A stretch of DNA of 64,000 nucleotides from Anaerolineae bacterium (GCA_019912965.1 JAIOHM010000039.1:54921-118920), one strand, 5' to 3'; positions 1 through 8,801 are shown, counted from the stretch's first letter. Program-made: numbers and translations. The notes: generated by a model not told the origin, from the sequence alone.

Positions 1-999
1 GGGTGCCCATGAACCCAATTGATACCGCTTATAGGAGTTGATGGTTGGGGCATAGAAAACCATCATTTCGCGGGCATGTTTAATCCACCCACCGAGAAAC
101 CAGCGAAATTCGTCTGAACCTTGCACTGGCCCAAGTTTTTTCTTGCCAGCGAAGATGTTTTTGTTGCCTTTAGTATCCCACAAGCTGAGGTGCAAATGAC
201 TGCTCGAACCTGCAACACTGGCATCGAATTTTGCCATAAAGGTGACGGCCAACCCCAATTGATGGGCGAGGTCTTTGAAACATTGTTTGTAGATCGTGTG
301 GCGGTCGGCCATCGTGCTAATATCCGCATAGTGGATGTTCAGTTCGTGCTGCCCCGGCCCCCATTCGCCCTTGCTGGATTCGACTGGAACACCGCTGTTG
401 CCCAGATGCTTACGGGCAGCGGCGTTCAGGACTTCCTCGCGTGTGCCCTGCAAAATATGGTAATCCTCGATGTACGCGCCGAAGTGTTCCAGATTGGTGT
501 AATGTTTTTCGCGGGCGGATTTATAGGTTTCTTCAAAGATGAAATATTCGAGTTCGGAAGACCCCTGCGCCAGATAACCCATTTCAGCAGCAGTATTCAC
601 CTGTTTATTCAGGATACTGCGTGGCGCGACGCTGACCTGTTGGTGAGTTTTTTCATCGTAAACATTGCAGATGACCAGTGCCGATTTATCCAGCCATGTT
701 GCTATGCGTAGGGTGTTGAAGTCGGGTACACAGTGAAAATCACCGTAGCCGCGTTCCCAATTGGCATATTTGTAACCGGGAATAGGCTCCATTGGCATAT
801 CAACGGTGAGCAGATAATCGCAGGCGTGCATTCCTGATTTTGCGACCTGATCGAGAAAGAATTCCGCACTGAATCGTTTGCCCATCTGCCGCCCGTACAG
901 GTCGGTGAACATAGCCACGACCGTTTCGATCTCGCCGGAATCGGCTTTGTGTTTTAATTCTTCGAGTGTCAACATGCCGCGCAGGCGGTCAGTGGTCAT
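1..999 (-). CDS. Glutamine synthetase family protein (3' end outside window)
   Basis: Reading the minus strand from the ATG at 999 gives 333 codons without a stop up to the window edge, so the C-terminal part (roughly 100 residues or more) is missing. The sequence carries glutamine synthetase catalytic-domain signatures: a metal-binding SSELEYFIF segment, QHELNIHYAD, the SSSHLHLSLWD motif and the ATP-site segment APTINSYKRYQLGSWAP. Family members join ammonia (or an amine) to glutamate with ATP in the cytoplasm. The start is supported by AAGGGA six bases upstream of the ATG. Whether this is the housekeeping enzyme or a gamma-glutamyl-amine ligase paralogue cannot be decided from the visible part. 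It lies 102 bases downstream of the MurF-like gene on the same strand. Confidence 0.9.
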   Translation of the reverse strand, partial: MTTDRLRGMLTLEELKHKADSGEIETVVAMFTDLYGRQMGKRFSAEFFLDQVAKSGMHACDYLLTVDMPMEPIPGYKYANWERGYGDFHCVPDFNTLRIATWLDKSALVICNVYDEKTHQQVSVAPRSILNKQVNTAAEMGYLAQGSSELEYFIFEETYKSAREKHYTNLEHFGAYIEDYHILQGTREEVLNAAARKHLGNSGVPVESSKGEWGPGQHELNIHYADISTMADRHTIYKQCFKDLAHQLGLAVTFMAKFDASVAGSSSHLHLSLWDTKGNKNIFAGKKKLGPVQGSDEFRWFLGGWIKHAREMMVFYAPTINSYKRYQLGSWAP

Positions 1000-1101
1000 G
1001 CAAAGTCCCTTTGGTGAATTAGATTTAACATTCTCTTAAACTGGAAAGGGTAAGCATAACGCATCGCGCGGCTGTCTTCAATCGGTATCCGTTGTTCCGA
1101 A

Positions 1102-2751
1102 TCATGATGAGTAGGTATCAGGCAGATCGTTCAGGAACAGCACCGTATCGCCCGATTTCAGATTAGCTTTGTACCATGTAATGGCTTCACCCAGCGTATC
1201 AACCACTTGCAGTCGTTCCGTCGGAAAGCCTGCTGTTTGTAACCCTTCTTTCACTGGGGCGGTTTGCTGTGTCCCAACGAGGATTACATCAGTAGCATGT
1301 TGAGCCGCAATTTCGCCCAGTTTACGATTCTCTTGTTCTTGAAGCTGACCCAGTTCGACCATCCCCGGTGTGATGAGGAGTCGCCGCCCGTTCTGATGTA
1401 GGGATAATACCTGTAGTGAACTGATGACCCCTGCCGGATTCGCGCTGTAGGCATCATTAATGATGGTGATGCCTTCAGGTGTGGACTGCCGAACGAGGCG
1501 GCTTTCCGCAGGTTGTAACCCGCGTACCCGCCGCGCAATTTCCTTGAGTGGCATCCCTTCATGAACTGCAACCGCTGTACTGAGCAGCACATTGGTGACG
1601 TTATGCACCCCCAACAGCGGCGTCTCAAATCGTTCCTGTTCGCCCGTTTGGACATCAGTAACAGTAAAGTGCAGCCCGTTGAGCGATTCGCTGATTTCCG
1701 AAGCGACGAAACGCGGCCCATTAGCAGGTACATTTGTTGGATCAACTTCCCGGCTGACGGCTAACCGATTTTGCGGATACCCTTTTGCGTACATCTCGCG
1801 CACATAAGGATTATCCCAATTGAATACCCCTAGTCCATCCGGTGGCAGTGCCTTAATGATTTCATATTTGGCGTTTGCCACATTTTCCAGACTGCCAAAA
1901 CGCTCTAAATGTTGTGGCCCAACTTCAACCACGATGCTGATGTTGGGGTGTGTCAGATCGCAAATCGCTTGAATTTCACCGGGAATATATGCGCCCATCT
2001 CGCAGATGAAATAATCAATGCTGTGATCGTCTTTCAGATCGTTGTTGATGGCAAGGCATACACCCATCAATGTGTTATAACTCTTGGGGGTGGGGTACGC
2101 TTTATAACGCCCGTTCAGAATATGGGTTAAGTAGGCTTTGGTGCTGGTTTTACCGTAGCTACCTGTGATGCCAATCACAGTTGGATTGACTTCTGTCAGC
2201 ACACCCCGCGCTCTATTGATAAATCGCTGCCGGAAAAAAGCCTCAACCGGGGTCATCAGCCAGTTGCCCGTGATCAGGATGAACGGGGCAGTTAGGAACA
2301 AAAACAGGTCAATGAACGAAACAACTGCGTATCGTACTTCGCCTACTTCGGGTACAGGTAAACGGCTGAAGATGAACAGATACAGTGCCAGATCAAAAAC
2401 AGCCACCCCGAACGATGCACCCAAAAGCCGCTTTGCGCGGGGTGTTGGACGAAACACCTTTTTGATTTCGCCTTCATCCGGCGGCCAAATAGCTATAATT
2501 GCGGTCACAATGCCGATCAGCGTCAGCATGAAACTGCCGGGTGCTTCGGTCAGCACGAAGCCCAGAACCACGCCTACATTCCATGCCACAATCGGGCGTT
2601 TGGGCAGCCAGCGTTCACGCCGCGCGAATGTCCAGCGCAGGTAACGGCGGCTCATGTATTCTTCGATCTGGTAAAACCGCGCTTGCCGATAAACGCGAAT
2701 CCATGTTCCAATGAGCCAGATAATACTAATGAGTGCGATTTCGTAGTTCAT
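1102..2751 (-). CDS. Membrane-anchored MurF-like Mur ligase
   Basis: 549 residues, about 100 longer than usual MurF. Residues 1-190 contain about five hydrophobic segments (near 4-19, 52-70, 75-92, 112-130 and 143-165), so the ligase is predicted to be membrane-bound. The Mur ligase core follows: P-loop GSYGKTST near 197-204, the NAKYEI segment around the carbamylated lysine position, and the MurF-type segment SRLVRQ...INDAYSANP. Canonical MurF adds D-Ala-D-Ala to UDP-MurNAc-tripeptide. The C-terminus ends in FLNDLPDTYSS rather than the usual VLVKGS-type ending. It is the last gene of the run with the MurA-like protein and the alpha/beta hydrolase, 45 bases after the hydrolase stop. No clear Shine-Dalgarno is visible. 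A cell-wall role is likely; the exact substrate is uncertain. Confidence 0.82.
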   Translation of the reverse strand: MNYEIALISIIWLIGTWIRVYRQARFYQIEEYMSRRYLRWTFARRERWLPKRPIVAWNVGVVLGFVLTEAPGSFMLTLIGIVTAIIAIWPPDEGEIKKVFRPTPRAKRLLGASFGVAVFDLALYLFIFSRLPVPEVGEVRYAVVSFIDLFLFLTAPFILITGNWLMTPVEAFFRQRFINRARGVLTEVNPTVIGITGSYGKTSTKAYLTHILNGRYKAYPTPKSYNTLMGVCLAINNDLKDDHSIDYFICEMGAYIPGEIQAICDLTHPNISIVVEVGPQHLERFGSLENVANAKYEIIKALPPDGLGVFNWDNPYVREMYAKGYPQNRLAVSREVDPTNVPANGPRFVASEISESLNGLHFTVTDVQTGEQERFETPLLGVHNVTNVLLSTAVAVHEGMPLKEIARRVRGLQPAESRLVRQSTPEGITIINDAYSANPAGVISSLQVLSLHQNGRRLLITPGMVELGQLQEQENRKLGEIAAQHATDVILVGTQQTAPVKEGLQTAGFPTERLQVVDTLGEAITWYKANLKSGDTVLFLNDLPDTYSS

Positions 2752-2757
2752 GTTTGA

Positions 2758-2792
2758 GGTTTCAGTTCATCTTTTGAAGCTGATAACTGGCA
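2758..2792. repeat. Low-complexity CAGTT/TCAGCTT intergenic tract
   Basis: The 45-base gap between the hydrolase and MurF-like genes holds a tract that on the minus strand reads as a CAGTTATCAGCTTC-type string. Related strings occur in gaps at about 54142-54190 and 56091-56127. No gene is seen in it. Confidence 0.3.
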
Positions 2793-2796
2793 GATG

Positions 2797-3579
2797 TCAT
2801 GTTTTGAAGAAGTGATCCATCACGCGAACAGTATCCGCCAACCTATCCAGATAGCTATAATGGCCTGCGCCTTCCCAAACCACGAGTCCAGCATCAGGAA
2901 TAGTTTTTTCCAGCAGTTGTCCTTGCGATAGCGGGGTATCCGTATCCTGATCGCCCCAGAATAACAGCGTTGAAGGCTTCACCACTGTGGCATAGGGCAG
3001 CAAATCCTCGTTCACCACCTTGACGAACGTCTCACGCATGATGCCCTGCGCGGCCTTGTAATCTGCCGAGCCATAACGATTGCCGTACCATGTCCTCAGC
3101 TTTTCAGCTTGTGGTTTTAGGCCAATGGTGTTCAGGCTGTTTAGAACGAAACGATAGAATTTCAGGCGAAGCTGATTTGGGGCTAATGGTTTTGACCTTA
3201 CCCCTGCGCTGTCCGCCAATGCCATCTTGATGATTCGGCCGGCATGTTCCGCTCCCAACACCAAACTCAGCCTTCCGCCGAACGAGTGCCCAAACAAATA
3301 GACTTTATCCAATTGGTGATGATCGAGATAATCCACAACGAATTTCACGTAGTCATGGATTGACCATGCAGTTGAGGCTGGCGGTGTTTGCCCAAAACCA
3401 GGCAGATCAAGTGTGTAGACTTTGTAACCCAATGTTGCTAAACGTTCTGCCAGCGGCCAGATCAAGCTGATATTTGCGCCCCAACCATGCAGCAGAAGAA
3501 CGGGTTTGCCTTCCCCCACAATGATTTGGGCCGTGTGGATGCCATCAATTTCTACAAAACTGATTGGAGGTTGTGCCAT
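2797..3579 (-). CDS. Alpha/beta-fold hydrolase
   Basis: 260 residues, typical length for a single-domain alpha/beta hydrolase. Visible elements are LLLHGWGAN (HG oxyanion motif), the nucleophile elbow GHSFGG, the acid in FWGDQDTDTP and the catalytic histidine in GAGHYSYLD, so the Ser-Asp-His triad is complete. No signal peptide, so it is probably cytoplasmic. Its start abuts the stop of the MurA-like gene (3580) with no intergenic base, which points to translational coupling. The substrate is not predictable; the context suggests an ester or lipid-linked envelope precursor, but that is inference. Confidence 0.88.
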   Translation of the reverse strand: MAQPPISFVEIDGIHTAQIIVGEGKPVLLLHGWGANISLIWPLAERLATLGYKVYTLDLPGFGQTPPASTAWSIHDYVKFVVDYLDHHQLDKVYLFGHSFGGRLSLVLGAEHAGRIIKMALADSAGVRSKPLAPNQLRLKFYRFVLNSLNTIGLKPQAEKLRTWYGNRYGSADYKAAQGIMRETFVKVVNEDLLPYATVVKPSTLLFWGDQDTDTPLSQGQLLEKTIPDAGLVVWEGAGHYSYLDRLADTVRVMDHFFKT

Positions 3580-4845
3580 TTACGCCTCGACCTTGAGTTT
3601 TGCGCCGAGGTTTTGCAGCTTTTTGAGCGTTCCCGCGAATTGGCGTTCGATCACCTGAGCATTGTCAATGACCGATTCACCTTCTGCAATCAACGCCGCG
3701 CCCAACATGCCTAACCCGGTGCGTACATCCGGGGTATCCATATAGATCGAATGTAGCGGCGTTGCCCCGACTACAATGGCGCGGTGTGGATCGCAAAGCA
3801 CAATTTGCGCGCCCATTGCCTTCAGTTTGTCTACGAACAGTAGCCGGTTGTTAAACAGCTTTTCGTGAATGAGTGCTGTGCCGCGTGCCTGTGTAGCAAT
3901 AAGCGTAGCAATAGCGATTAGATCGGAAGGGAAGGCAGGCCACGGTGAAGACTCAATCGAGAGATCGGTATCTTCTTCCCGATTTGAAATTGTCAGCAAT
4001 TCATGTTTAGGAACGTAAATGACATTTTCATCAGCATCCAGACTGACCCCAAGCTGACGGTAGGTTTTGATAATCATGGGCATGTCTGCCCGTCGCCCAC
4101 CGTCAATTTGAACCCGTCCACCGCTGATAGCGACAATTGCCGCGATGCTGGCAGCTTCAATGTGGTCAGCCCCAATGGTAGCTTCAGCACTATTCACTTC
4201 TGTTGGGCTGATAATCCGCAAGACGTTTGAGCCGATGCCCTCGATATGTGCGCCCATTTCGCATAGCAAATTGGCGAGTTCCTGCACATGGGGTTCGCAG
4301 GCAGCATTGTGGATAATGGTTTCTTTACCCAAGCGGGCAGCCAGCATGAGAACAAGGGATGTAGCGGTCACACTGGTCTGACTCAGGATGATCTCTTTAT
4401 GTTCCCACTTCACCGCGCGGCATTCCAGTGCGCCGCTGGTGGTGATGACATCTTGCCCCAAATCGCGCAGGGCTTCCAGATGGGCGCGAATGCGGTTTAG
4501 CGGAAAATCAAATTCGATGCGGATATGCTGCCGCCGGGTGAGCATAGCAGGCAGAAACAACATCATGCCAACGAGACCGTTGGTATCGCTGTGTGTCAGT
4601 GTTCGTTTGCTGATCTGTTCAGCTTGAATGAGAACGGTTTGATCGTCTGGGTAAGACAATTTTGCTCCCAGCCGTTCAGCGACCGCCAACATCGTCTGTG
4701 TATTGAGGGTATGCGGCATATTCCGCAGTGTTATGGGTTGATCAGTTAGTAAAGCAGCAGCCAGCAAGGCCATCGCCGCATTGGTATTGCCCGCTGGATG
4801 ATAAGTTCCATTAAGCGGGTGTTTGCCTTCCACGCGAATTCGCAT
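3580..4845 (-). CDS. MurA-like enolpyruvyl-transferase fold protein, catalytic residues missing
   Basis: 421 residues, the normal length of UDP-GlcNAc enolpyruvyltransferase (MurA), and it aligns along its length: GNTNAAMALLAAALL at the N-terminus, ADHIEAASIAAI in the middle, PAFPSDLIAIATLIA and FNNRLLFVDKLKAMGA near the C-terminus. Two catalytic features are altered. The invariant Lys of the GAKNAA motif is Thr here (T21), and the loop that normally carries the PEP-binding Cys (GGCxIG) is absent: the chain runs from LPAMLTRRQHIRIEF to LNRIRAHLEAL. The Asp of FPSD is kept. It may be an inactive or repurposed paralogue. The start is supported by GGAGG six bases upstream and by a promoter 24-30 bases upstream. 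First gene of the three-gene cell-wall-like run. Confidence 0.82.
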   Translation of the reverse strand: MRIRVEGKHPLNGTYHPAGNTNAAMALLAAALLTDQPITLRNMPHTLNTQTMLAVAERLGAKLSYPDDQTVLIQAEQISKRTLTHSDTNGLVGMMLFLPAMLTRRQHIRIEFDFPLNRIRAHLEALRDLGQDVITTSGALECRAVKWEHKEIILSQTSVTATSLVLMLAARLGKETIIHNAACEPHVQELANLLCEMGAHIEGIGSNVLRIISPTEVNSAEATIGADHIEAASIAAIVAISGGRVQIDGGRRADMPMIIKTYRQLGVSLDADENVIYVPKHELLTISNREEDTDLSIESSPWPAFPSDLIAIATLIATQARGTALIHEKLFNNRLLFVDKLKAMGAQIVLCDPHRAIVVGATPLHSIYMDTPDVRTGLGMLGAALIAEGESVIDNAQVIERQFAGTLKKLQNLGAKLKVEA

Positions 4846-4868
4846 CAGTACCTCCGAAGTCGCGCGGC

Positions 4869-4877
4869 ATTATAGCA
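4869..4877 (-). promoter_or_regulatory. Extended -10 promoter of the MurA-like operon
   Basis: The minus strand reads TGCTATAAT, a perfect -10 with a TG extension, about 24 bases before the ATG at 4845. A weak TTTAGG sits 17 bases upstream as a possible -35. Orientation and position fit transcription of the MurA-like gene, the hydrolase and the MurF-like gene. Confidence 0.6.
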
Positions 4878-4910
4878 GGAGTTGCTGGCGGCCTAAATCC
4901 CGATTAATGG

Positions 4911-6842
4911 TCAACTCACTAACACTACATTCGGCGCACGTTCACCGTCGCTGCCAGCGCGTTTGCGTTCGTGCATGGGCTTCACGGGTGGGCATTCCCA
5001 CGCCATTGCTTCAGTTTCTGAACGCATCTCTTTGAATTTGGGCAGGATGCCACAGGCGAAGCACTTATCGCGGCAGTCCACACGTGTCTCACCCTTGATG
5101 CTCATCAGATAATCGTCGACCAAAAATTTCTTATGGACGGCAGCATCAATGTGATCCCATGGAAAGACTTCATCAATAGCGCGTTCGCGGTGGGTATAAA
5201 AACGCGGGTCAAGTCCATTTTCGTCCAATGCCTGCAGCCACAGATCATGGTGATGTCCATCCTGCCATGCATCGAATTTGCAACCAAGTTCCCACGCTCG
5301 TTGAATGACGCGTCCCATGCGACGGTCTGCACGGCTCATGATGCCCTCGAAATCGCTTTCGGTGATGTTGTTCCATCGCAGGTGCAAGCCGTGTCCGCGT
5401 AGTTGGTCTTTCAAGAGGCGCAGTTTTTGCTCAACCTGCTCATGGGTATCCTGCGGCACCCACTGAAAAGGAGTGTGCGGCTTGGGGATGAAGGTACTGA
5501 CCCCAATGTTGACATTGGCTTTGTTGCCTAAAAGTTTTTGCCCTTCGCGCAGCACCGCTTTGCACAGATTGACAATCGCCTGAACATCTTCCAGCGTTTC
5601 TTCTGGATGGCCAATCATGAAATAGAACTTGATCGTTCGCCAACCGCGTGAGTAGACGGCGCGGGCAGCTTCCAGGACTTGCTCATCGGAGACATATTTG
5701 TTGATGATGTCACGCATTTTTTCAGTGGCGGCTTCAGGAGCGAAAGTGAATCCACCTCGCCGTGTATCACCCAACTTGTCCAGCAGATCAGCGCTGGTGC
5801 TTTCGATTCGCAAGCTCGGTAGACTCAAGCTCAGGCCAGAGTCATGATATTTCTCATGTACCGCGTCGGCTAGTTCATGGACGAAAACATAATCCGACGA
5901 CGATAATGAGAGCAGACTGATTTCCTCAAACCCTGTGTTGGTGATGATCTCGGCAATGGCGTTCATCACTTCTGGAACAGGCCGTTCGCGTACCGGGCGG
6001 GTAATCATCCCAGCATGGCAGAAACGACAGCCGCGTGTGCAGCCGCGCATGATCTCAATCGGGGCGCGGTTATGTACTGTGTCGATATTGGGCACAAGAA
6101 AATGGGTGAACGGTTTGGTCAGTACTGGGACAATACGTTTGAGTACCCGTTTTGGAGCTTCCGGCGTATTGGGTTCGACAGTGGCAATTGTGCCATCATT
6201 GTTATAGGCGACATCATAAAAACGCGGCACATACATACCCTGAATGCGGGCGATGGCGCGTAACTGGTCGTAACGGTTCGCCCCTCGCATGGCCTGTAGT
6301 GTGTGGGCGACTTCAACAATAATTTCTTCGCCCTCACCGATCACGAAAGCGTCGATGAAATCGGCCATTGGTTCCGGATTGTAACAGGAATGCCCACCAG
6401 CGATGACTAAAGGATAGGTTTCATCACGGTCGAGGCTGCGAAGGGGCATACCAGCCAAGTCCAGAAGGTTGAGTACATTGGTATACAATTGCTCATAAGG
6501 CAGGCTGATGCCGAGTAGATCGAAGTCACGAATAGAGTGGCGACTTTCCAGCGAGTACAGTGGAATGTCTTCAGCCCGCATATGCTCTTCCATATCCAGC
6601 CACGGGCTAAAAATCCGTTCGGCCAGCATATCTGACTGGTTATTGATTTGCTCGTAGAGGATCATGATGCCCAAATTGGACATACCGAGATCGTAAATAT
6701 CGGGGAAGGCGAGAGCGACTTTGAAATCCGTGTTGTCCCAATCTTTGACGATACTGTTATACTCGCCGCCAACGTAACGACCCGGTTTGGTGACACGCGG
6801 CAGAATGCGCTTGAGCTTACGATCCAGTTTGTTGATTACCAT
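4911..6842 (-). CDS. TIGR03960-type B12-binding-like/radical SAM protein
   Basis: About 643 residues. The N-terminus (KRILPRVTKPGRYVGGEYNS) and the following B12-binding-like region (FPDIYDLGMSNLGIMILYEQIN) are typical of the TIGR03960 family. The radical SAM cluster motif is RGCTRGCRFCHAGM (CxxxCxxC). A C-terminal Cys group, CRDKCFACG, may bind a second cluster or a metal. The function is not established; the family normally occurs next to or fused with DUF2344, whose homologue here is at 23322-23981. The start at 6842 was chosen because AGGA lies a few bases upstream and the family begins at about this point; an ATG at 6887 would add 15 residues. Confidence 0.88.
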   Translation of the reverse strand: MVINKLDRKLKRILPRVTKPGRYVGGEYNSIVKDWDNTDFKVALAFPDIYDLGMSNLGIMILYEQINNQSDMLAERIFSPWLDMEEHMRAEDIPLYSLESRHSIRDFDLLGISLPYEQLYTNVLNLLDLAGMPLRSLDRDETYPLVIAGGHSCYNPEPMADFIDAFVIGEGEEIIVEVAHTLQAMRGANRYDQLRAIARIQGMYVPRFYDVAYNNDGTIATVEPNTPEAPKRVLKRIVPVLTKPFTHFLVPNIDTVHNRAPIEIMRGCTRGCRFCHAGMITRPVRERPVPEVMNAIAEIITNTGFEEISLLSLSSSDYVFVHELADAVHEKYHDSGLSLSLPSLRIESTSADLLDKLGDTRRGGFTFAPEAATEKMRDIINKYVSDEQVLEAARAVYSRGWRTIKFYFMIGHPEETLEDVQAIVNLCKAVLREGQKLLGNKANVNIGVSTFIPKPHTPFQWVPQDTHEQVEQKLRLLKDQLRGHGLHLRWNNITESDFEGIMSRADRRMGRVIQRAWELGCKFDAWQDGHHHDLWLQALDENGLDPRFYTHRERAIDEVFPWDHIDAAVHKKFLVDDYLMSIKGETRVDCRDKCFACGILPKFKEMRSETEAMAWECPPVKPMHERKRAGSDGERAPNVVLVS

Positions 6843-6885
6843 AAAACACATTCCTGTAGTCATTTTTAACGACTTGTTCACCGCC

Positions 6886-6891
6886 ATTATA
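6886..6891 (-). promoter_or_regulatory. -10 box before the radical SAM gene
   Basis: The minus strand reads TATAAT about 44 bases before the ATG at 6842. No convincing -35 is seen at the normal distance. It lies in the divergent gap between the radical SAM gene and the plus-strand beta-propeller gene. A start at 6887 would place this box at the start of the coding sequence, which is a further argument for the 6842 start. Confidence 0.45.
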
Positions 6892-6983
6892 GCGACTGCA
6901 AACCGGCAAGGATAGCCAAAATGGGTTTTATGACTGATAAACAGGCTGGAACAGGTGGCGATTAGAAAAGAGGTAGAGTAAAG

Positions 6984-8057
6984 TTGAAATTGGGTTTATT
7001 TGGATTACTTTTTTTGCTGGTATTTTGGCAGCAGGATGCAATACCTGCCGTGATTGGTGCTGCCAATATTGAGCATTTGCAGTCCATTATGCAGATTGAT
7101 TTTGCCAGCATGGAGTCAGACCGAATCGAAAATGGCTGGTTTGCCCTCAGCCGGGATGGTGAGCGGATGGCGGTTATCAGTCGTAACGAACATCTCATCG
7201 TGTGGAATGCAGCCGGTGATCTGCTGGATAATTACTTCATCCTTGGTGCAGATGGATTGGCGGCAACTGCTTTGGATGCGACCTTCAACCCGGATGGTCA
7301 TGTGCTGGTTTCGGCGCATACCGATGGGGGAGCACATTACACGGCTTTTCGAGGAATAGGCGCTGATGTTACTGAATATTATCGCTTTCCTACTGCTGAT
7401 GTACCGTTACGTGTTTGGGCGAACGACTTTACATGGCTGGAAATTTCTCCGATTGATTACCTGAAAACCCGCTTTGTGCTGCAAATAAATCCCACCATTA
7501 TGAATCGTTTGCGCGTCAACGAAGAACTCTCGGACGCAGAATTATTTGAACTGCCATCCGGCCCTGAAAATGATGCAGATGCTTTTTTGCGTATCGGGCG
7601 AATTGCACCGCCACTGGCCGTAACTGTAACGCAAGAAGGACTGGTTAAACGCTGGAATCTGGAAAGCGGATTGGTGACGGCCACAGCGGAGGTTGATGTT
7701 ATGCCGGGTGCGGGACAGATTACACCAGATGGCCGTTATTTTGCGTGGCGCGATGGTGAGTCTGCGAATTTACATGTGCTTGATTTTGAAACGGGTGAAG
7801 ACCGGATCGTGGTTGCGTTAGATGGAGCTTATATTCCATTTCTTTTGCTGACCCCTGATGCCGATGTAGTTATTGGCGTGGATGTTGGGTTAAAGCCAGT
7901 GGTGGTTGCCTGGGATACAGCGACTGGTGAACGCATTGATCTGGGAGAATACCGGGTCTGTAATCGTCAACCGGATATGGTGCGTCTGAGCCATGATGGT
8001 ACGACGCTGGTAGTGGGCTGCGATACCGGGCTGGATATTTGGAGAATAGAGGAGTAA
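6984..8057 (+). CDS. Secreted WD40-like beta-propeller protein
   Basis: 357 residues. The first 20 or so are hydrophobic (KLGLFGLLFLLVFW) and look like a signal peptide or membrane anchor. The rest shows repeated beta-propeller blade patterns such as ALSRDGERMAVISRNEHLIVWN, TFNPDGHVLVSAHTDG, ITPDGRYFAWRDG and RLSHDGTTLVVGCDTGLDIW. The start is a TTG at 6984 preceded by AAGAGGT at nine bases. It is followed after four bases by the roadblock-like gene, so the two are probably co-transcribed. The blades suggest protein-protein binding; no enzymatic motif is visible and the role is unknown. Confidence 0.75.
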   Translation: MKLGLFGLLFLLVFWQQDAIPAVIGAANIEHLQSIMQIDFASMESDRIENGWFALSRDGERMAVISRNEHLIVWNAAGDLLDNYFILGADGLAATALDATFNPDGHVLVSAHTDGGAHYTAFRGIGADVTEYYRFPTADVPLRVWANDFTWLEISPIDYLKTRFVLQINPTIMNRLRVNEELSDAELFELPSGPENDADAFLRIGRIAPPLAVTVTQEGLVKRWNLESGLVTATAEVDVMPGAGQITPDGRYFAWRDGESANLHVLDFETGEDRIVVALDGAYIPFLLLTPDADVVIGVDVGLKPVVVAWDTATGERIDLGEYRVCNRQPDMVRLSHDGTTLVVGCDTGLDIWRIEE

Positions 8058-8061
8058 TTCT

Positions 8062-8496
8062 ATGGACTGGTTCGAAAGATTGGCCGGAAATCGTTATGTT
8101 GATGTGGTGATGTTGGCGAATAATCAGGGGCGGCTGTTGCGTTCTTCCCGCAGTGTGAGCAGCGAGGATGAGTTGCTGCCTTCGATGCTTCAGGCTTTGG
8201 AAGTGTTGGCACAAACGCTGGCAGAGGAATTTGGGTGCGGTGCAGCACAGATGGTACAGCTTTCCACTGAACATGGACATTTGCTGCTTTTCCCGCTGGC
8301 ACAGTCTACCCATTATCTGGTGGTACTGGTGGAACGGGCTGCGCCATTGATGCTGATTTTGATTGAGATTGAGCGTACTCTAAAAAATCTGTCACAGGAT
8401 GATCTGGCGGCGCTTGACCAGTCACCGGAATTGGATGCTGGTGAACTGATTGAAGCAGTGCGGGAATGGCTGCGGGGTGGAGGCACAGCAGATTAA
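8062..8496 (+). CDS. Roadblock/LC7-like protein
   Basis: 144 residues, soluble. The pattern VDVVMLANNQGRLLRSSRSV followed by an amphipathic helix and LLFPLAQSTHYLVVLV matches the alpha/beta layout of the roadblock/LC7 superfamily, whose bacterial members often act with small MglA-like GTPases. No GTPase gene is visible in the window. GAGGAG ends a few bases upstream of the ATG and overlaps the end of the preceding gene. The family call rests on pattern, not on a diagnostic motif, and is therefore tentative. Confidence 0.6.
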   Translation: MDWFERLAGNRYVDVVMLANNQGRLLRSSRSVSSEDELLPSMLQALEVLAQTLAEEFGCGAAQMVQLSTEHGHLLLFPLAQSTHYLVVLVERAAPLMLILIEIERTLKNLSQDDLAALDQSPELDAGELIEAVREWLRGGGTAD

Positions 8497-8533
8497 TTGT
8501 TTAGAAAAATTGATGCCATATTCAGATTTAACC

Positions 8534-8564
8534 TTAACACTTCTGCGCAATGTTCTGTTATAAT
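8534..8564 (+). promoter_or_regulatory. Promoter of the C2H2 zinc-finger gene
   Basis: TTAACA at 8534-8539 and extended -10 TGTTATAAT at 8556-8564, 19 bases between the hexamers. It lies about 70 bases before the ATG at 8634 in an otherwise empty gap. Confidence 0.5.
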
Positions 8565-8633
8565 CAAGTTAGTATTTCGTTTCATTGTCGTCAGCAGATT
8601 GGCGGTAAACGCATCTTGTCCGAAAAAAATAAC

Positions 8634-8801
8634 ATGCAGCAAAGCAATCAAAACTCCAACCAGGAGGCGAATCCTTCCTGCCCTTACTGTCAACGTCGTT
8701 TCCATTCGTTGGATGAATTAACGCTCCACATTGTGACACGCCATACACAAAGCGGTAAGGTTACACGGCCACCAGCGCAGGCTGGATCAGGCAGCAAGTA
8801 G
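8634..8801 (+). CDS. Small single C2H2 zinc-finger protein
   Basis: 55 residues from the ATG at 8634. It contains one textbook classical finger, CPYCQRRFHSLDELTLHIVTRH, that is C-x2-C-x3-F-x5-L-x2-H-x4-H, flanked by polar, Gln/Asn/Ser- and Pro-rich tails. A TTG at 8616 or an ATG at 8550 in the same frame would extend it; the longer start lies inside the -10 region, so the short form is preferred. The protein could bind DNA, RNA or another protein. The promoter upstream and the intact finger argue for a real gene. It converges on the kinase gene with a gap of four bases. Confidence 0.7.
   Translation: MQQSNQNSNQEANPSCPYCQRRFHSLDELTLHIVTRHTQSGKVTRPPAQAGSGSK

Noticed and set aside
121..711. A 196-codon plus-strand frame at the window start.
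   Set aside because: Antisense shadow of the glutamine synthetase gene, which shows clear family motifs.
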